The notes under the pieces: model-generated
Database searches by the model: none
What the model was told of the DNA's origin: nothing
The model's input: only the letters and a program-made list of their open reading frames with translations
DNA from: Bacillota bacterium
GTDB taxonomy: Bacteria > Bacillota > Clostridia > Acetivibrionales > DSM-1351
Length of the DNA stretch: 42,612 nucleotides
Direction of reading: 5' to 3'
Assembly: GCA_023416275.1 (NCBI GenBank)
Contig: JAEZIB010000130.1
Location: 1 to 42,612 of the forward strand
Program-made: the position numbers and the translations under genes
Shown: in pieces, positions 1-8,995 of the stretch
Layout of the letters: every line of letters starts with the position of its first letter
Position numbering within the stretch: position 1 is the first letter of the stretch

Positions 1-1673
1 TTTATAATCAGTGAAGAGAACAACCATGGGATACATGCACCTATTAGCATACCAACAAAAACTATTGGACTTGATATTCTGATACCTGTATCAAAAATTG
101 TTTCTTTTACGCCCATTCCTACTTGAATCTTAGTTACATCAGTAAGGAAGGAACCAAATAGTGAAACAGCAGCTATTACAGCTGAGCCAATTGCAACACC
201 CTTCGTAATTGCTTTTGTTGTGTTACCTGTAGCGTCAAGGCTGTCTAAAACTTTTCTGGAATTACTGTCAAGACTTGCTAGCTCAGCAATTCCGTTTGCA
301 TTATCAGCGATAGGACCAAAAGAATCCATTGCAACATTGTTACCAGTAAGAGTTAACATGCCAATACCTGTCATTGCAACTCCATATAGAACAAAAGAGA
401 CACCTTGACCCCAATAAATGAGAACAGAACTCATAATTGTGACAGCTATTACTAAAGTCTGCCAAACAGCACTTTCATAACCTTCTGCTATTCCACGCAG
501 AATCAAAGTGGCTGAACCTGACTTTGAAGCAGAAGCAATATCCTTTACCGGTCTATGCTTTGTATCTGTAAAGTGCTTTGTAACCTCGTCCAGTGCTACA
601 GCAAGTAAAATACCAACTGCAACAGAGAGGAAGGCTCTCCATTCATTCATATAGAAAGCAGCTAAAAGGGCAAAAGAACCTAAACTAATGGCTGCGGAGG
701 TATAAAATCCTTTATTGATTGAGGTTAGGGCATTACCTTCTTTTGAGTCTCTAACCAAATATGTACCAATTATTGATGAGAACACGCCAATACCTCTGAC
801 TAATAAAGGGAAAATTATCCATTTTAATTGACCTGTTGCAGCATAAAGAGAAAGACCTAAAATTAAGCCTGATACAATTGTAACCTCATAGGATTCAAAT
901 ATATCAGCAGCCATTCCAGCACAATCTCCAACGTTATCACCAACTAAGTCTGCAATTACAGCTGCGTTTCTGGGGTCATCCTCTGGGATTCCTGCTTCCA
1001 CTTTTCCTACCAAATCGGCACCTACATCGGCAGCTTTCGTATAAATACCGCCACCCACTCTCATAAATAGAGCTAGTAAGGTACCACCAAAACCAAAACC
1101 TAACAAAGCATCAGGAGCTGCAACACCCAAGGCTATAAATATTGCGGTTCCGCCTAGAAGCCCCAAACCATCTGTTAGCATACCTGTAATTGTTCCTGTA
1201 CGATAAGCAATCCTTAGAGATTCACCGAAACTCCTTCTTGAAGCTGATGCCACACGGACATTACCTTCCACAGCCATTCTCATTCCAAACTGACCTACAA
1301 GAAGTGAAAATCCAGCCCCCATGATAAAGGCAATGGCTCTTGCAAAACCAATAACAAGCTTTATCGTATCCTCGCTCAAATTTGAAAATCTCTCGACTGC
1401 TTCATCACTTGGTGGAACAATATACACTGAGAAAAATAACAGAACAGTAAGGATAGCAATAAGTGGAAGAATTGATTTTAATTGACGTCGTAAATAGGCA
1501 TCAGCTCCGCCTTTAATTGAACTCCATATTTCCTGCATTTGTTGTGTCCCTTTATCAAATTTTAGTACTTGACTGCGAAGCAATAAGGCGTAACCTAATC
1601 CCATAAAGGCAATTATAAGAACACACCAAACGGCAACAGTTTCAAAGGTTGTAGCATTACTGAGACTAAACAT
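1..1673 (-). CDS. hppA: Membrane-bound proton-translocating pyrophosphatase, C-terminus beyond window
   Basis: Integral membrane pump that couples hydrolysis of inorganic pyrophosphate to ion export across the cytoplasmic membrane. About 557 residues are visible; the remaining C-terminal part lies beyond base 1. The reading frame is very hydrophobic with many membrane segments. The substrate-binding block is near residues 205-255 and includes GGGIYTKAADVGADLVGKVE, then EDDPRN and DNVGDCAGMAADIFESYE. Near residue 484 the frame reads GNTTKAITKG. In this family a lysine at that place marks the K+-independent class, while K+-dependent enzymes carry alanine, so an H+-pumping, K+-independent enzyme is inferred. 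The start ATG at 1673 is preceded by AAAGGA. The gene is transcribed away from all its right-hand neighbours. Confidence in the family is very high; the ion class is a motif-based inference. Confidence 0.96.
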   Translation of the reverse strand, partial: MFSLSNATTFETVAVWCVLIIAFMGLGYALLLRSQVLKFDKGTQQMQEIWSSIKGGADAYLRRQLKSILPLIAILTVLLFFSVYIVPPSDEAVERFSNLSEDTIKLVIGFARAIAFIMGAGFSLLVGQFGMRMAVEGNVRVASASRRSFGESLRIAYRTGTITGMLTDGLGLLGGTAIFIALGVAAPDALLGFGFGGTLLALFMRVGGGIYTKAADVGADLVGKVEAGIPEDDPRNAAVIADLVGDNVGDCAGMAADIFESYEVTIVSGLILGLSLYAATGQLKWIIFPLLVRGIGVFSSIIGTYLVRDSKEGNALTSINKGFYTSAAISLGSFALLAAFYMNEWRAFLSVAVGILLAVALDEVTKHFTDTKHRPVKDIASASKSGSATLILRGIAEGYESAVWQTLVIAVTIMSSVLIYWGQGVSFVLYGVAMTGIGMLTLTGNNVAMDSFGPIADNANGIAELASLDSNSRKVLDSLDATGNTTKAITKGVAIGSAVIAAVSLFGSFLTDVTKIQVGMGVKETIFDTGIRISSPIVFVGMLIGACIPWLFSSLII

Positions 1674-2284
1674 TTTTTACACATCCTTTCACAAATAGAT
1701 TGTTGATTGCTAACATAGAAGTAAAATATTGGCATGATATATTAATTCTATAAAACAATAAATAATCCTTTTATCACCTGCATGATATTTTATATATAGA
1801 TATGAAAAATGAATTTTATAGGCATGCATGAATTTTATTCTAGAAAGACCAAAAATAGAATAAAATATTTTTGTTTTTTTAGGGAAAATTAATGTTACAA
1901 ACGACTTAAAATCTTAAAATATAATTATTTTAGTAATATTATTGTAAGCATGGAAAGTAGTGCATATAGTATTGTTTATTCTTTTCGACTACAATATGTA
2001 GTTTTGAGCATGTTTTTTAAAACAATAGATTTATGCTGAAAAATTTTAAATTTTAACTAAAAAGCATTTGCATCAATTTCTATAAGCACAATATTTTGTA
2101 TTCTTAATGTTTGAATTTCTATATATTGTGCAATACGTTATTAAATAGTCAAATATAAACTTATAAAAGTTATTTAGTCATTATTTAGATATTATAACAT
2201 GTCGAGATATATTTACTTTTGAATGATATGATGGTAAAATTATGTAGAACATTACTCCACAAACGAAGAGAATGGTGGTATATA
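1674..2284. other. AT-rich intergenic region between hppA and the Spo0E-like gene
   Basis: About 610 bases, very AT-rich, between two divergently transcribed genes. It must hold the hppA promoter (leftward) and the promoter of the Spo0E-like gene (rightward). I see no clear -35/-10 pair, no RNA gene and no credible ORF in it. Confidence 0.5.
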
Positions 2285-2440
2285 ATGGAAGATAAAAATA
2301 TTATGCTTAATAAGGAAGTAGAGTTGCTAAAAAACGAGCTCTATAAATTATTAGAAAATGAGCCGTGGGCAAAACATGATATTCTTATACTAAGTAAACG
2401 CTTGGATAGTCTTATTTTGGAGTTTTATAATATTGACTAA
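2285..2440 (+). CDS. Spo0E-like aspartyl-phosphate phosphatase family protein
   Basis: A 51-residue protein that fits the Spo0E family, small helical-hairpin phosphatases that remove phosphate from Spo0A~P and so delay sporulation. The diagnostic motif is SKRLDSLILEFY near residues 38-49, matching the family pattern S-x-x-L-D-x-L-I followed by an aromatic pair. The N-terminal half is a charged helix (KEVELLKNELYKLLEN), the first arm of the hairpin. I chose the ATG at 2285 because it gives the usual family length; an upstream in-frame ATG at 2219 would add 22 residues that do not resemble the family. The ribosome site is weak (GGTGG). It ends six bases before the convergent small gene at 2447. 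Which regulator it acts on cannot be told from sequence. Confidence 0.8.
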   Translation: MEDKNIMLNKEVELLKNELYKLLENEPWAKHDILILSKRLDSLILEFYNID

Positions 2441-2446
2441 AGGGTA

Positions 2447-2701
2447 TTACTTTTGTGCATTTGCATTATTGTTTAATTCTATACATTCTTTTAAAAGATT
2501 TTTAATGAGTATTTTCTGTGCTTCATCTTGTAATTTATGGTAATTATTCAAAATGTACTGTATTTTATTTGTAGAGTTACTTTTAAAACAATCTAAATCT
2601 ATTAAGTTCTGTTTATACTGTTTTAATAAAATTGATATTAACAAAAATGAACATTCGAATAAAACATCTTCAGTTTCTGTACTATTCATTTGAAATTGCA
2701 T
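2447..2701 (-). CDS. Unrecognised small helical protein
   Basis: An 84-residue reading frame that I do not recognise. The ATG at 2701 has a strong ribosome site (GGGAGG, five bases upstream), which supports real translation; a longer start at 2722 lacks such a site. The composition is rich in Leu, Asn, Lys and Glu with few Gly or Pro, consistent with an all-helical cytoplasmic protein. A patch of residues (CSFLLISILLKQY, about 18-30) is hydrophobic but interrupted by polar residues, so it is probably a buried helix and not a membrane span. It is convergent with the Spo0E-like gene and divergent from the GNAT gene. No function is proposed. Confidence 0.6.
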   Translation of the reverse strand: MQFQMNSTETEDVLFECSFLLISILLKQYKQNLIDLDCFKSNSTNKIQYILNNYHKLQDEAQKILIKNLLKECIELNNNANAQK

Positions 2702-2928
2702 TTTTACCTCCCTTTTCAGCAAACATTAAACTGCAAAACTGTATGTGAAAACTTTGTTTATAGGGCTTATGCATGCAAACTTTTAACAGTTAGGTCTATT
2801 TTCATTGTAGCTGCCTACAAATAATGTTATTAATATATAAAAAATACAATGAAATCTAAAGTATGTCAATTATTTCCGTAATGAAAAACAGTGAAGAGGA
2901 TTTTCTCGTATAAGATATATATTAGCAT

Positions 2929-2955
2929 TTGCACTATATGATTTTTTGATATAAT
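2929..2955 (+). promoter_or_regulatory. Candidate sigma-A promoter of the GNAT gene
   Basis: TTGCAC (2929-2934) and a perfect TATAAT (2950-2955) are 15 bases apart, slightly short of the ideal 17. The pair lies about 45 bases before the GNAT start codon and is the only good match in this gap. Confidence 0.5.
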
Positions 2956-3000
2956 GATTTTGGCTGTTATTTTATTCAACAAGAGGAAGGTTATTTTCAA

Positions 3001-3519
3001 ATGTTAAATATAAATATAACGAATGATACATTTAGTATAAGAAATATTAATAAAGAGAGTATCAGTAATATTTATTCTATATATAAAAATACATACGACT
3101 TTAGCTATGCCACAGGTATATTTAACTCTATAGATTACAAACAATTTTCACAACAAATTTCTCAGTTTATTACTAGGCAAAATGTATTTTTTCTTGACAT
3201 TTATTTAATATCAACAAAAAAAGTTATTGGTTTTGTTAAAGGGTTTATAATTAGAAATGAAAAGATAGTATGGATTAGCTCTCTTGCAATAAACAAACCA
3301 TATCAGAGAAATGGGTATGGAGTACAAGTAATGAGTTTATTAGAGAATTTTTTAAAGAAACACTTTGGTATAGAAAAAAATTACATCTCGGTAGATAAGA
3401 AAAATATTATTGGGATAAGGTTTTGGAAAAAATGTGGATATGATGAGTGTAATCAGCTCTCTGAATTATGTTCAGATACATCAAGTAAAATCGTTACATT
3501 TATGTATAAAGAAATGTAA
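3001..3519 (+). CDS. GNAT-family N-acetyltransferase
   Basis: A 172-residue single-domain protein of the GCN5-related acetyltransferase fold, which transfers an acetyl group from acetyl-CoA to an amine. The clearest sign is the acetyl-CoA pyrophosphate-binding loop YQRNGYGVQV near residues 101-110, which fits Q/R-x-x-G-x-G/A. It follows a beta strand (IVWISSLAINK), as expected for motif A. The C-terminal NIIGIRFWKKCGY segment matches the usual 'A..FYek.GF' end of the fold. The acceptor substrate cannot be told from sequence. The start ATG at 3001 follows AGAGGAAGG. It stands alone between a divergent small gene and the riboswitch-controlled hydrolase. Confidence 0.85.
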   Translation: MLNINITNDTFSIRNINKESISNIYSIYKNTYDFSYATGIFNSIDYKQFSQQISQFITRQNVFFLDIYLISTKKVIGFVKGFIIRNEKIVWISSLAINKPYQRNGYGVQVMSLLENFLKKHFGIEKNYISVDKKNIIGIRFWKKCGYDECNQLSELCSDTSSKIVTFMYKEM

Positions 3520-3616
3520 AATTAATCACTGGATGGAAAATTAATATAAAAATTTCAGCATTTTAAATATGATTACAAAAATATTACCAAAAAATTGCGT
3601 TAATGTTGCGAAAAGT

Positions 3617-3645
3617 TTGACAAACTGTTACAAAATGAATATAAT
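3617..3645 (+). promoter_or_regulatory. Consensus sigma-A promoter for the c-di-AMP riboswitch transcript
   Basis: TTGACA at 3617-3622 and TATAAT at 3640-3645, both perfect, are separated by exactly 17 bases. Transcription would start around 3652, just before the riboswitch aptamer begins. Confidence 0.85.
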
Positions 3646-3660
3646 AACTTTGTAACATAA

Positions 3661-3774
3661 AAATAGCTGAATCCCGTTAAAGGGTACGGAGGAACCAAGA
3701 AATTTGGGGTGAATCTATGAAAATAGTAGGGCGATCCTATTGCCCGAGCCCGACAGCTAACTTCGGAAGCGTTA
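3661..3774 (+). promoter_or_regulatory. Cyclic di-AMP riboswitch (ydaO/yuaA type)
   Basis: The untranslated leader shows the conserved segments of the ydaO class in the right order: AGCTGAATCCC, GGAGGAACCA, TTGGGGTGAATC, AGGGCGATCCTATTG, then CCGACAGCTAACTTCGGAAGCG. This class binds c-di-AMP and usually shuts off expression of cell-wall hydrolases and osmotic-balance genes. The downstream gene is a secreted NlpC/P60 hydrolase, a classic target. I see no obvious intrinsic terminator hairpin between the aptamer and the ribosome site at 3779-3785, so control could act on translation initiation; that part is inference. Confidence 0.93.
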
Positions 3775-3789
3775 TTATAGGAGGAACTA

Positions 3790-4677
3790 ATGTTAGGTAA
3801 GATTAACAAAATACTTGTTGCATGTATTTTTGCTTTTTCTCTTGTTCTTGTTTGCTCAGTTGCAATGGCTGCAAGTCAGTCGGGACAAATTGTGGGAACA
3901 AATGTAAACGTGAGAAAGGCACCCGATACATCTTCAGGTGTAATCACAAAGTTAACCAATTCAAAGGTTTCAATTCTTGATAAAACTAACGGCTGGTACA
4001 AGATTTCCTTTAGTGGCAAAACAGGTTGGGTTAGCAGTGACTACATAAAAGCACTGTCAACAGAAGGAAAAATTAACGCCAATGGTGTTAATTTCAGAGC
4101 TAGCGCTAGCACAGAAAGTGAAGTAATTGATTCTTTGAACAAGGGAAAGAGTGTTGTTATTCTTGATACTCAATCAGGCTGGCACAAGGTAAAAGTAGGT
4201 TCAAAGGTAGGATATGTTGTTACTAAATTTGTAGATTCTGCTAGTGCTTCAGCAAAAACATCACGTTCAACAACGGCGGCAACTATTACTGAATCTGATA
4301 ATTCAAACCTCAGTGAAGTTATAGCGTATGCAAAGCAATATGTTGGTGTACGTTATGTTGGTGGCGGAAAGAGTCCAAAAGGCTTTGATTGCTCTGGATT
4401 TGTCGGTTTTGTTTACAAGCATTTCGGAATTAGTCTTGGTAGCTCAGCATCCGGTATGTATTCAAATGGTACCAGAGTTTCTAAAAGTGCATTAAGAGCT
4501 GGAGATATTTTATTTTTTGATGCGTCTAGTAGAGGAAAATCAGGCTCTATAGATCATGTTGGTATTTATATGGGTAATGACAAGTTCATTCATGCATCAT
4601 CTACAAATGATTCAGTTATTATTCAGAAATTATCAGAGTATAGAGGAACTTATATTGGTGCTAAAAGAGTTATGTAA
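3790..4677 (+). CDS. Secreted SH3-domain NlpC/P60 peptidoglycan endopeptidase
   Basis: A 295-residue exported protein predicted to cut the stem peptides of peptidoglycan. Residues 1-27 form a signal peptide ending AMA. Two bacterial SH3 domains follow (about 31-88 and 91-148), each with the VNVRKAPDTSS or VNFRASASTES type start and a GWxxV-like end; they bind the wall. A Ser/Thr/Ala linker (150-172) leads to the NlpC/P60 domain (175-295). The catalytic triad is visible: Cys201 in GFDCSGF, His256 in IDHVGIY and His268 in FIHASS. The ribosome site AGGAGG is six bases before the ATG. Expression is set by the perfect promoter and c-di-AMP riboswitch just upstream, linking wall turnover to the c-di-AMP level. 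A hairpin terminator follows. Confidence 0.95.
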   Translation: MLGKINKILVACIFAFSLVLVCSVAMAASQSGQIVGTNVNVRKAPDTSSGVITKLTNSKVSILDKTNGWYKISFSGKTGWVSSDYIKALSTEGKINANGVNFRASASTESEVIDSLNKGKSVVILDTQSGWHKVKVGSKVGYVVTKFVDSASASAKTSRSTTAATITESDNSNLSEVIAYAKQYVGVRYVGGGKSPKGFDCSGFVGFVYKHFGISLGSSASGMYSNGTRVSKSALRAGDILFFDASSRGKSGSIDHVGIYMGNDKFIHASSTNDSVIIQKLSEYRGTYIGAKRVM

Positions 4678-4683
4678 TATTAT

Positions 4684-4735
4684 ATAGAACGTAGAATCTC
4701 TGCTCTGTAGTTGATTTTGCGTTCTATGATGTTTT
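4684..4735 (+). terminator. Probable terminator after the NlpC/P60 gene
   Basis: ATAGAACG (4684-4691) and CGTTCTAT (4720-4727) are perfect inverted arms a few bases after the stop codon, followed by GATGTTTTT. The loop is long (28 bases), so strength is uncertain. Confidence 0.6.
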
Positions 4736-4993
4736 TGTCAGGTTTTTATCTTAAGAGTAAAATTATCTTTTCAAAATCTAGAAGTCTTCCAAAGTTAAAT
4801 AAAAAGTATAATTATCTAAAACTGGAATCTTATCTTCTAAAAACCTCTTGTTTTATATAAAACTATCAGTAATGAATAACTAATTTCTTCATATCACAGT
4901 TTTACACATCTTTAAACTTCGAGTTCATAAAAATCTTATTGCTTTTATCAAAATCAATATATTTGTAATTACATAGATTAATAAAATAAATTA
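4736..4993. other. AT-rich gap before the R1 repeats
   Basis: Very AT-rich DNA with stop codons in all frames. I see no gene, RNA or clear promoter in it. Together with the R1 repeats to its right it makes a gap of about 600 bases between the hydrolase and comEC. Confidence 0.5.
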
Positions 4994-5049
4994 TCAACTT
5001 TCCCAGTTGAAAATTGTAGGTGTTTAAGCTTATCAAATGAAAAGTTAAA
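4994..5049. repeat. R1 repeat, short form
   Basis: A short copy of the R1 family that starts TCAACTTTCCCAGTTGAAAA and ends GAAAAGTTAA, giving imperfect terminal inverted repeats. Its left half closely matches the copy at 11754, which reads CAACTTTTCCAGTTAAAATT. It probably lost its interior by deletion. Confidence 0.55.
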
Positions 5050-5109
5050 TATTTTTATAAAATAAGTTAGTTATTTGCCAATAAGACATTTGGTAAAAAT
5101 CAAGAATGG

Positions 5110-5254
5110 CTCAACTTTTCATTCGAAAGTTGGGTTAGAAATAATTGCATGAATTAGTTGGTGAGGCGAACCATTACTAATTCGAGCAACTATTTCGGCA
5201 ACAAACCATTGATAAGTTTGAACACATATAGCTTTTATGTGTGGGAAAGTTGAG
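5110..5254. repeat. R1 repeat, full-length MITE-like element
   Basis: A 145-base element with perfect 9-base terminal inverted repeats, CTCAACTTT (5110-5118) and AAAGTTGAG (5246-5254). The interior carries AACAAACCATTGATAA and a GTGTGGGAAAG right end that recur at 7740 and 26305. No transposase is encoded, so it would be a non-autonomous element or a repeated RNA/DNA structure. It ends about 25 bases before the comEC start. Confidence 0.75.
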
Positions 5255-5279
5255 TGATTAATTTAAAGGAATGGTTTGC

Positions 5280-7682
5280 ATGGACAGATTTAACATTTAC
5301 ATAAAGAAGCCACTCTGCTTTTTTTGTGTATCATTTATTTCAGGAATATTGCTATGCTCATTTTATGGAATATTATTTGTTTTAATATTTATAGCTTTAA
5401 GCTTATTATTTATATTTCTCTTTTTCAATAAAATTAAAAAAACTATGTTTACAATAATAATATCTCTTGCTTTTTTAGCCTATGGTGGTATTAGTTTTTA
5501 TAATGCAGAAAAAACCTATTCAAAAACCTTCGATGGATTTTACAACCAGCCAGTGACAATTGAAGGTTATGTGAACAGTGAGATTGAAAGCTCAGATGGA
5601 AAACTAAAATTTTATATGATAACAAATAAAATTATCTGTGAACAAAAGGAAAAAAAAGTTATTGGTAAACTGCTTATTAATGTTTCAGATAATAACGGAT
5701 ATTTAAAGAGAAATAATGCATTTAGCTATAGAGCAGCCATATACTTTACGGGAAATATAGAAAAGCCTAAACCAGCTGTAAATCCTGGTGGATTTAATTA
5801 TAAACGATATTTGGCTGGTCTAGGGGTATCGGGGACAGTTTATTTGAGAAACAGCTCGGATATAGTTTTAACCGGATTTAGAGGGGGAGGATGGCTTCAC
5901 AAGCTGGGCTTTAGTATAAAAAATTATGTGCTAAAAACAGTTGAATTTTGTTTAGATAAAAATCAGGCCGGATTGCTCTCAGGAATGATTATTGGATATA
6001 AGGATGGACTTGATGAAAATGCGTATAATGCTTTTAGTAAAGCAGGCTTAACCCATATAATGGTTGCCTCTGGTATGAATGTTGCTTTTATTATTTTGCC
6101 TCTTACGTACATATTTAAAAAAATGCGCATTGGTAGTTCTGCAACAAGCATATTGATAATAGCTGTTCTGATTCTATTTGTTTTTGTTGCAGGATTTTCA
6201 GCCTCTGTAGTTCGTGCTGTAATAATGGGAATTATAATACTGGTTGGAAAATTAGTTATGAGAGAAACTGATATATTTACCAGTATATCAGCTGCTGCAA
6301 TTATTCTGTTATTTATAAATCCATATACACTTTTTGATATAGGCTTTCAGCTCTCCTTTTCTGCAACAATATCACTGATAATGTTTTATCCCAAAATAAA
6401 GGAGCGTATTGATCATAAGTATTTACCCAATATTATATCAGATACTCTAGCAGCAACTATTGCAGCACAGATTGGTGTTGTCCCTATTACACTATATTAT
6501 TTTAATAACCTTTCAACTATTTCAATATTATCAAATCTTTTGGTAGTACCTGTGGTTCAAATAATTACAATTATAGGCTTTGTTATGGTATTTGCAGGTA
6601 TTGTAAATATAAACCTTGCTGTCTTGATTGGATATATAAACAATACCTTTTTATCATTTGTACTATTTATAACTGAAAATACGGCAAAGCTGCCTTATGC
6701 GTCTTTAAAGCTTCCTACCCCGCCTCTATGGCTAATTGTTCTCTATTATATTGCTGTATTATATATTTTTAAATGGAGACAATTTGTAAAAAATAAACAA
6801 AGCTTTAAATATGTTAAATATATTTGTATTGCAGTAACAATTCTAATAATTGCAATAAAAAATATAATTCCTAAGCCCCTTGAAATTACCTTTTTAGATG
6901 TAGGGCAAGGAGACAGCGCTTTTATCAGAACTGCTCACGGTGCTAAGATATTTATTGATGGCGGTGGTAGGGCTGCAGGCTCGAAATCAACATTTGATGT
7001 AGGGGAAGCAGTTGTGGTACCATATATTTTAGATCAAGGCACGAAAAAAATAGATATTGTAATTGCAACTCATGGACATTCTGACCATACTGAGGGCTTA
7101 GAAGCAATATTAAAAGAGATGAGTGTTGGAATGGTTATATTACCTGATACTGATGGTAAGGGCTTTGAGAAATTAATTAAATTGTGTAGCCAAAAGAAAA
7201 TTAATATTGTTGAGTGCAAAAAAGGAGATATAATAAGATTGGATCAAGATACTTTATTTGAAGTGCTTAGTCCTATGAAATTTGAGCAGGATGTTTTGTC
7301 GCAGCAGTCTTTGAATGACAGCTCATTAGTGTTAAAATTGAAATACAAGAATTTTAAAGCTTTATTCCAAGGAGATGCAGAGGCTCCAATAGAACAGAGA
7401 ATGTTAGAACAAGGATTGGATTTGAGTGCAGACATACTAAAGGTTGGACATCATGGATCATATAGTTCAACAAGTCAAGAATTTGTTAAACAAGCTAAAT
7501 TTAAATATGCGGTTATTTCTGTAGGAAAAAATAATTTTGGACATCCTTCTCAATTTGTTGTTGATAGGCTTACAGAAAGTAGTGTATTACCCATTAGAAC
7601 GGATGAAAGCGGTGCAGTCATTGCAACTAGCTATGGTGAAGGTATTAGTATCAGAACTATGCTTTCAAGCGGAAATGGGTGA
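5280..7682 (+). CDS. comEC: ComEC/Rec2 DNA-uptake channel
   Basis: An 800-residue polytopic membrane protein that forms the channel through which single-stranded DNA enters during natural transformation. The N-terminus has closely spaced membrane helices and an OB-fold-like region (DUF4131; for example PVTIEGYVNSEIESSDGKL). The competence domain follows (about 220-480), with GLTHIMVASGMNVAF and DIGFQLSFSATISLIMFYP. The C-terminus is a metallo-beta-lactamase-like domain: LDVGQGDSAFIR near 538, ATHGHSDHTEG near 596 and VGHHGSYSST near 720, so the metal ligands look intact. The second ATG (5280) is chosen because AAAGGA is nine bases before it but directly abuts the ATG at 5271. The length is normal for the family. 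It is followed by holA, a common clostridial order. Confidence 0.95.
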   Translation: MDRFNIYIKKPLCFFCVSFISGILLCSFYGILFVLIFIALSLLFIFLFFNKIKKTMFTIIISLAFLAYGGISFYNAEKTYSKTFDGFYNQPVTIEGYVNSEIESSDGKLKFYMITNKIICEQKEKKVIGKLLINVSDNNGYLKRNNAFSYRAAIYFTGNIEKPKPAVNPGGFNYKRYLAGLGVSGTVYLRNSSDIVLTGFRGGGWLHKLGFSIKNYVLKTVEFCLDKNQAGLLSGMIIGYKDGLDENAYNAFSKAGLTHIMVASGMNVAFIILPLTYIFKKMRIGSSATSILIIAVLILFVFVAGFSASVVRAVIMGIIILVGKLVMRETDIFTSISAAAIILLFINPYTLFDIGFQLSFSATISLIMFYPKIKERIDHKYLPNIISDTLAATIAAQIGVVPITLYYFNNLSTISILSNLLVVPVVQIITIIGFVMVFAGIVNINLAVLIGYINNTFLSFVLFITENTAKLPYASLKLPTPPLWLIVLYYIAVLYIFKWRQFVKNKQSFKYVKYICIAVTILIIAIKNIIPKPLEITFLDVGQGDSAFIRTAHGAKIFIDGGGRAAGSKSTFDVGEAVVVPYILDQGTKKIDIVIATHGHSDHTEGLEAILKEMSVGMVILPDTDGKGFEKLIKLCSQKKINIVECKKGDIIRLDQDTLFEVLSPMKFEQDVLSQQSLNDSSLVLKLKYKNFKALFQGDAEAPIEQRMLEQGLDLSADILKVGHHGSYSSTSQEFVKQAKFKYAVISVGKNNFGHPSQFVVDRLTESSVLPIRTDESGAVIATSYGEGISIRTMLSSGNG

Positions 7683-7699
7683 TTTAGCCAAGTAATATC

Positions 7700-7795
7700 A
7701 GGTTTGGTAGCATTATCAATGGAAAGATTGGTTAGCAACAAACCATTGATAATTCTGCCGCACCAATAGATTTTTTATGTGCGAAGTTTGAATGA
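7700..7795. repeat. R1 repeat copy between comEC and holA
   Basis: Contains perfect 10-base inverted arms TTATCAATGG (7713-7722) and CCATTGATAA (7743-7752). The right half, ending TTTTTTATGTGCGAAGTTTGA, is nearly identical to the reverse complement of 33323-33385. The terminal repeats themselves are degenerate here. Confidence 0.65.
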
Positions 7796-7853
7796 ATTGA
7801 ATGAATAAGTTTTGTAATCAGTTTTATTTATAGAAGGTGAAAGAGGAAATGAT

Positions 7854-8873
7854 ATGAGTATAGATATTCTAAAAAAACAGATTAAAGAAAATGAATTACA
7901 AAATGTTTATTTATTTTATGGTGCTGAAGAGTACTTAATAAAATATTATATTAATGCTATTCAAAAATTAACTGTGAATGAAGAAAATAGTGAGCTTAAT
8001 TTTATTACCTATGATGGGAAAATTGATGAAGATACAATTATAGCCAGCTGTGAAACTCTGCCAATTTTCAGTGACAAGAAGCTGGTTATTGTAAAGAATT
8101 CAGGAATGTTTAAGTCTAAAAAAGGTGATGCTGCTGGTAGCTCTTCAAAAAAAACTGGTAATGACAAGTTCTCTGATTACTTAAAGAATATGCCGTCCTA
8201 TACCTGCCTGATTATGGTTGAAGCTGAGGCTGATAAAAGACTTAAGCTGTATAAAACCATTAGTAATACTGGTCTTGTTGTTGAATTTGATTATCAGAAG
8301 CCTATAGTTCTAGTAAAATGGGTCAGTAAAGCATTTAACAGTTATAATAAAAAGATAGATCAGCTGACTGCTTCATATTTTGTTGAAAATAGCGATTATT
8401 CTATGACTGAGCTGCTTAATGAAATTGATAAAATAGTTAATTATGTAGGCGATAAGCCTCAAATAACAATAAATGATATTGAAAGCGTATGCAACAAATC
8501 AATTAAAAGTAGAATATTTGACCTTACAGATGCTATATCAGGTGGAGATGTTTCTAAAGCTCTCAATTTGCTAAATGATATGGCAGCACTCAAGGAGCCT
8601 ATGCAAAAAATCTTGTTTATGATAATTCGGCAAATAAGGATGTTGTACAGAATAAAGCTTTTGAGGCAAAAAGGTATAAGTGAGGAAATGGTAAAAAAGC
8701 AATTAGGGCTTACACCCTATGTTGCAGAAAAGGTAATGAAGATTAGCAGAGGATTAAATTTGAGTATCCTCGAAAAAGCTATGAGTTACAGTTTAGAATT
8801 GGATGAGTCCATAAAAACAGGAAAAATAACTGATAGAGTAGCAGTTGAACTGCTAATTGCTGCTATGGGCTAA
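7854..8873 (+). CDS. holA: DNA polymerase III delta subunit
   Basis: A 339-residue clamp-loader subunit that opens the beta sliding clamp ring within the DNA polymerase III holoenzyme. The N-terminal AAA+-like domain starts with the typical LQNVYLFYGAEEYLIKYY, where family members bind the clamp, and continues through LPIFSDKKLVIVKN. There is no functional Walker A motif, as expected for delta. Residues from about 140 include KPIVLVKWVSKAF and the lid region, and the C-terminal collar domain carries RSRIFDLTDAISGGDVSKAL and MIIRQIRMLYRIKLL. The ATG at 7854 follows GAGGAAATGAT. It lies 170 bases behind comEC, with an R1 repeat in between. Full length for the family; high confidence. Confidence 0.94.
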   Translation: MSIDILKKQIKENELQNVYLFYGAEEYLIKYYINAIQKLTVNEENSELNFITYDGKIDEDTIIASCETLPIFSDKKLVIVKNSGMFKSKKGDAAGSSSKKTGNDKFSDYLKNMPSYTCLIMVEAEADKRLKLYKTISNTGLVVEFDYQKPIVLVKWVSKAFNSYNKKIDQLTASYFVENSDYSMTELLNEIDKIVNYVGDKPQITINDIESVCNKSIKSRIFDLTDAISGGDVSKALNLLNDMAALKEPMQKILFMIIRQIRMLYRIKLLRQKGISEEMVKKQLGLTPYVAEKVMKISRGLNLSILEKAMSYSLELDESIKTGKITDRVAVELLIAAMG

Positions 8874-8995
8874 TAGCGTTGTAGATTTTAAGGTGTTATT
8901 ACAAAATTTTATAGAAAATTACTATCGGATAAAAATATTATTATCTTAAAATGTTATATATTGTGTAATGGGATAAAAATATTGGGGGTTAAAAT

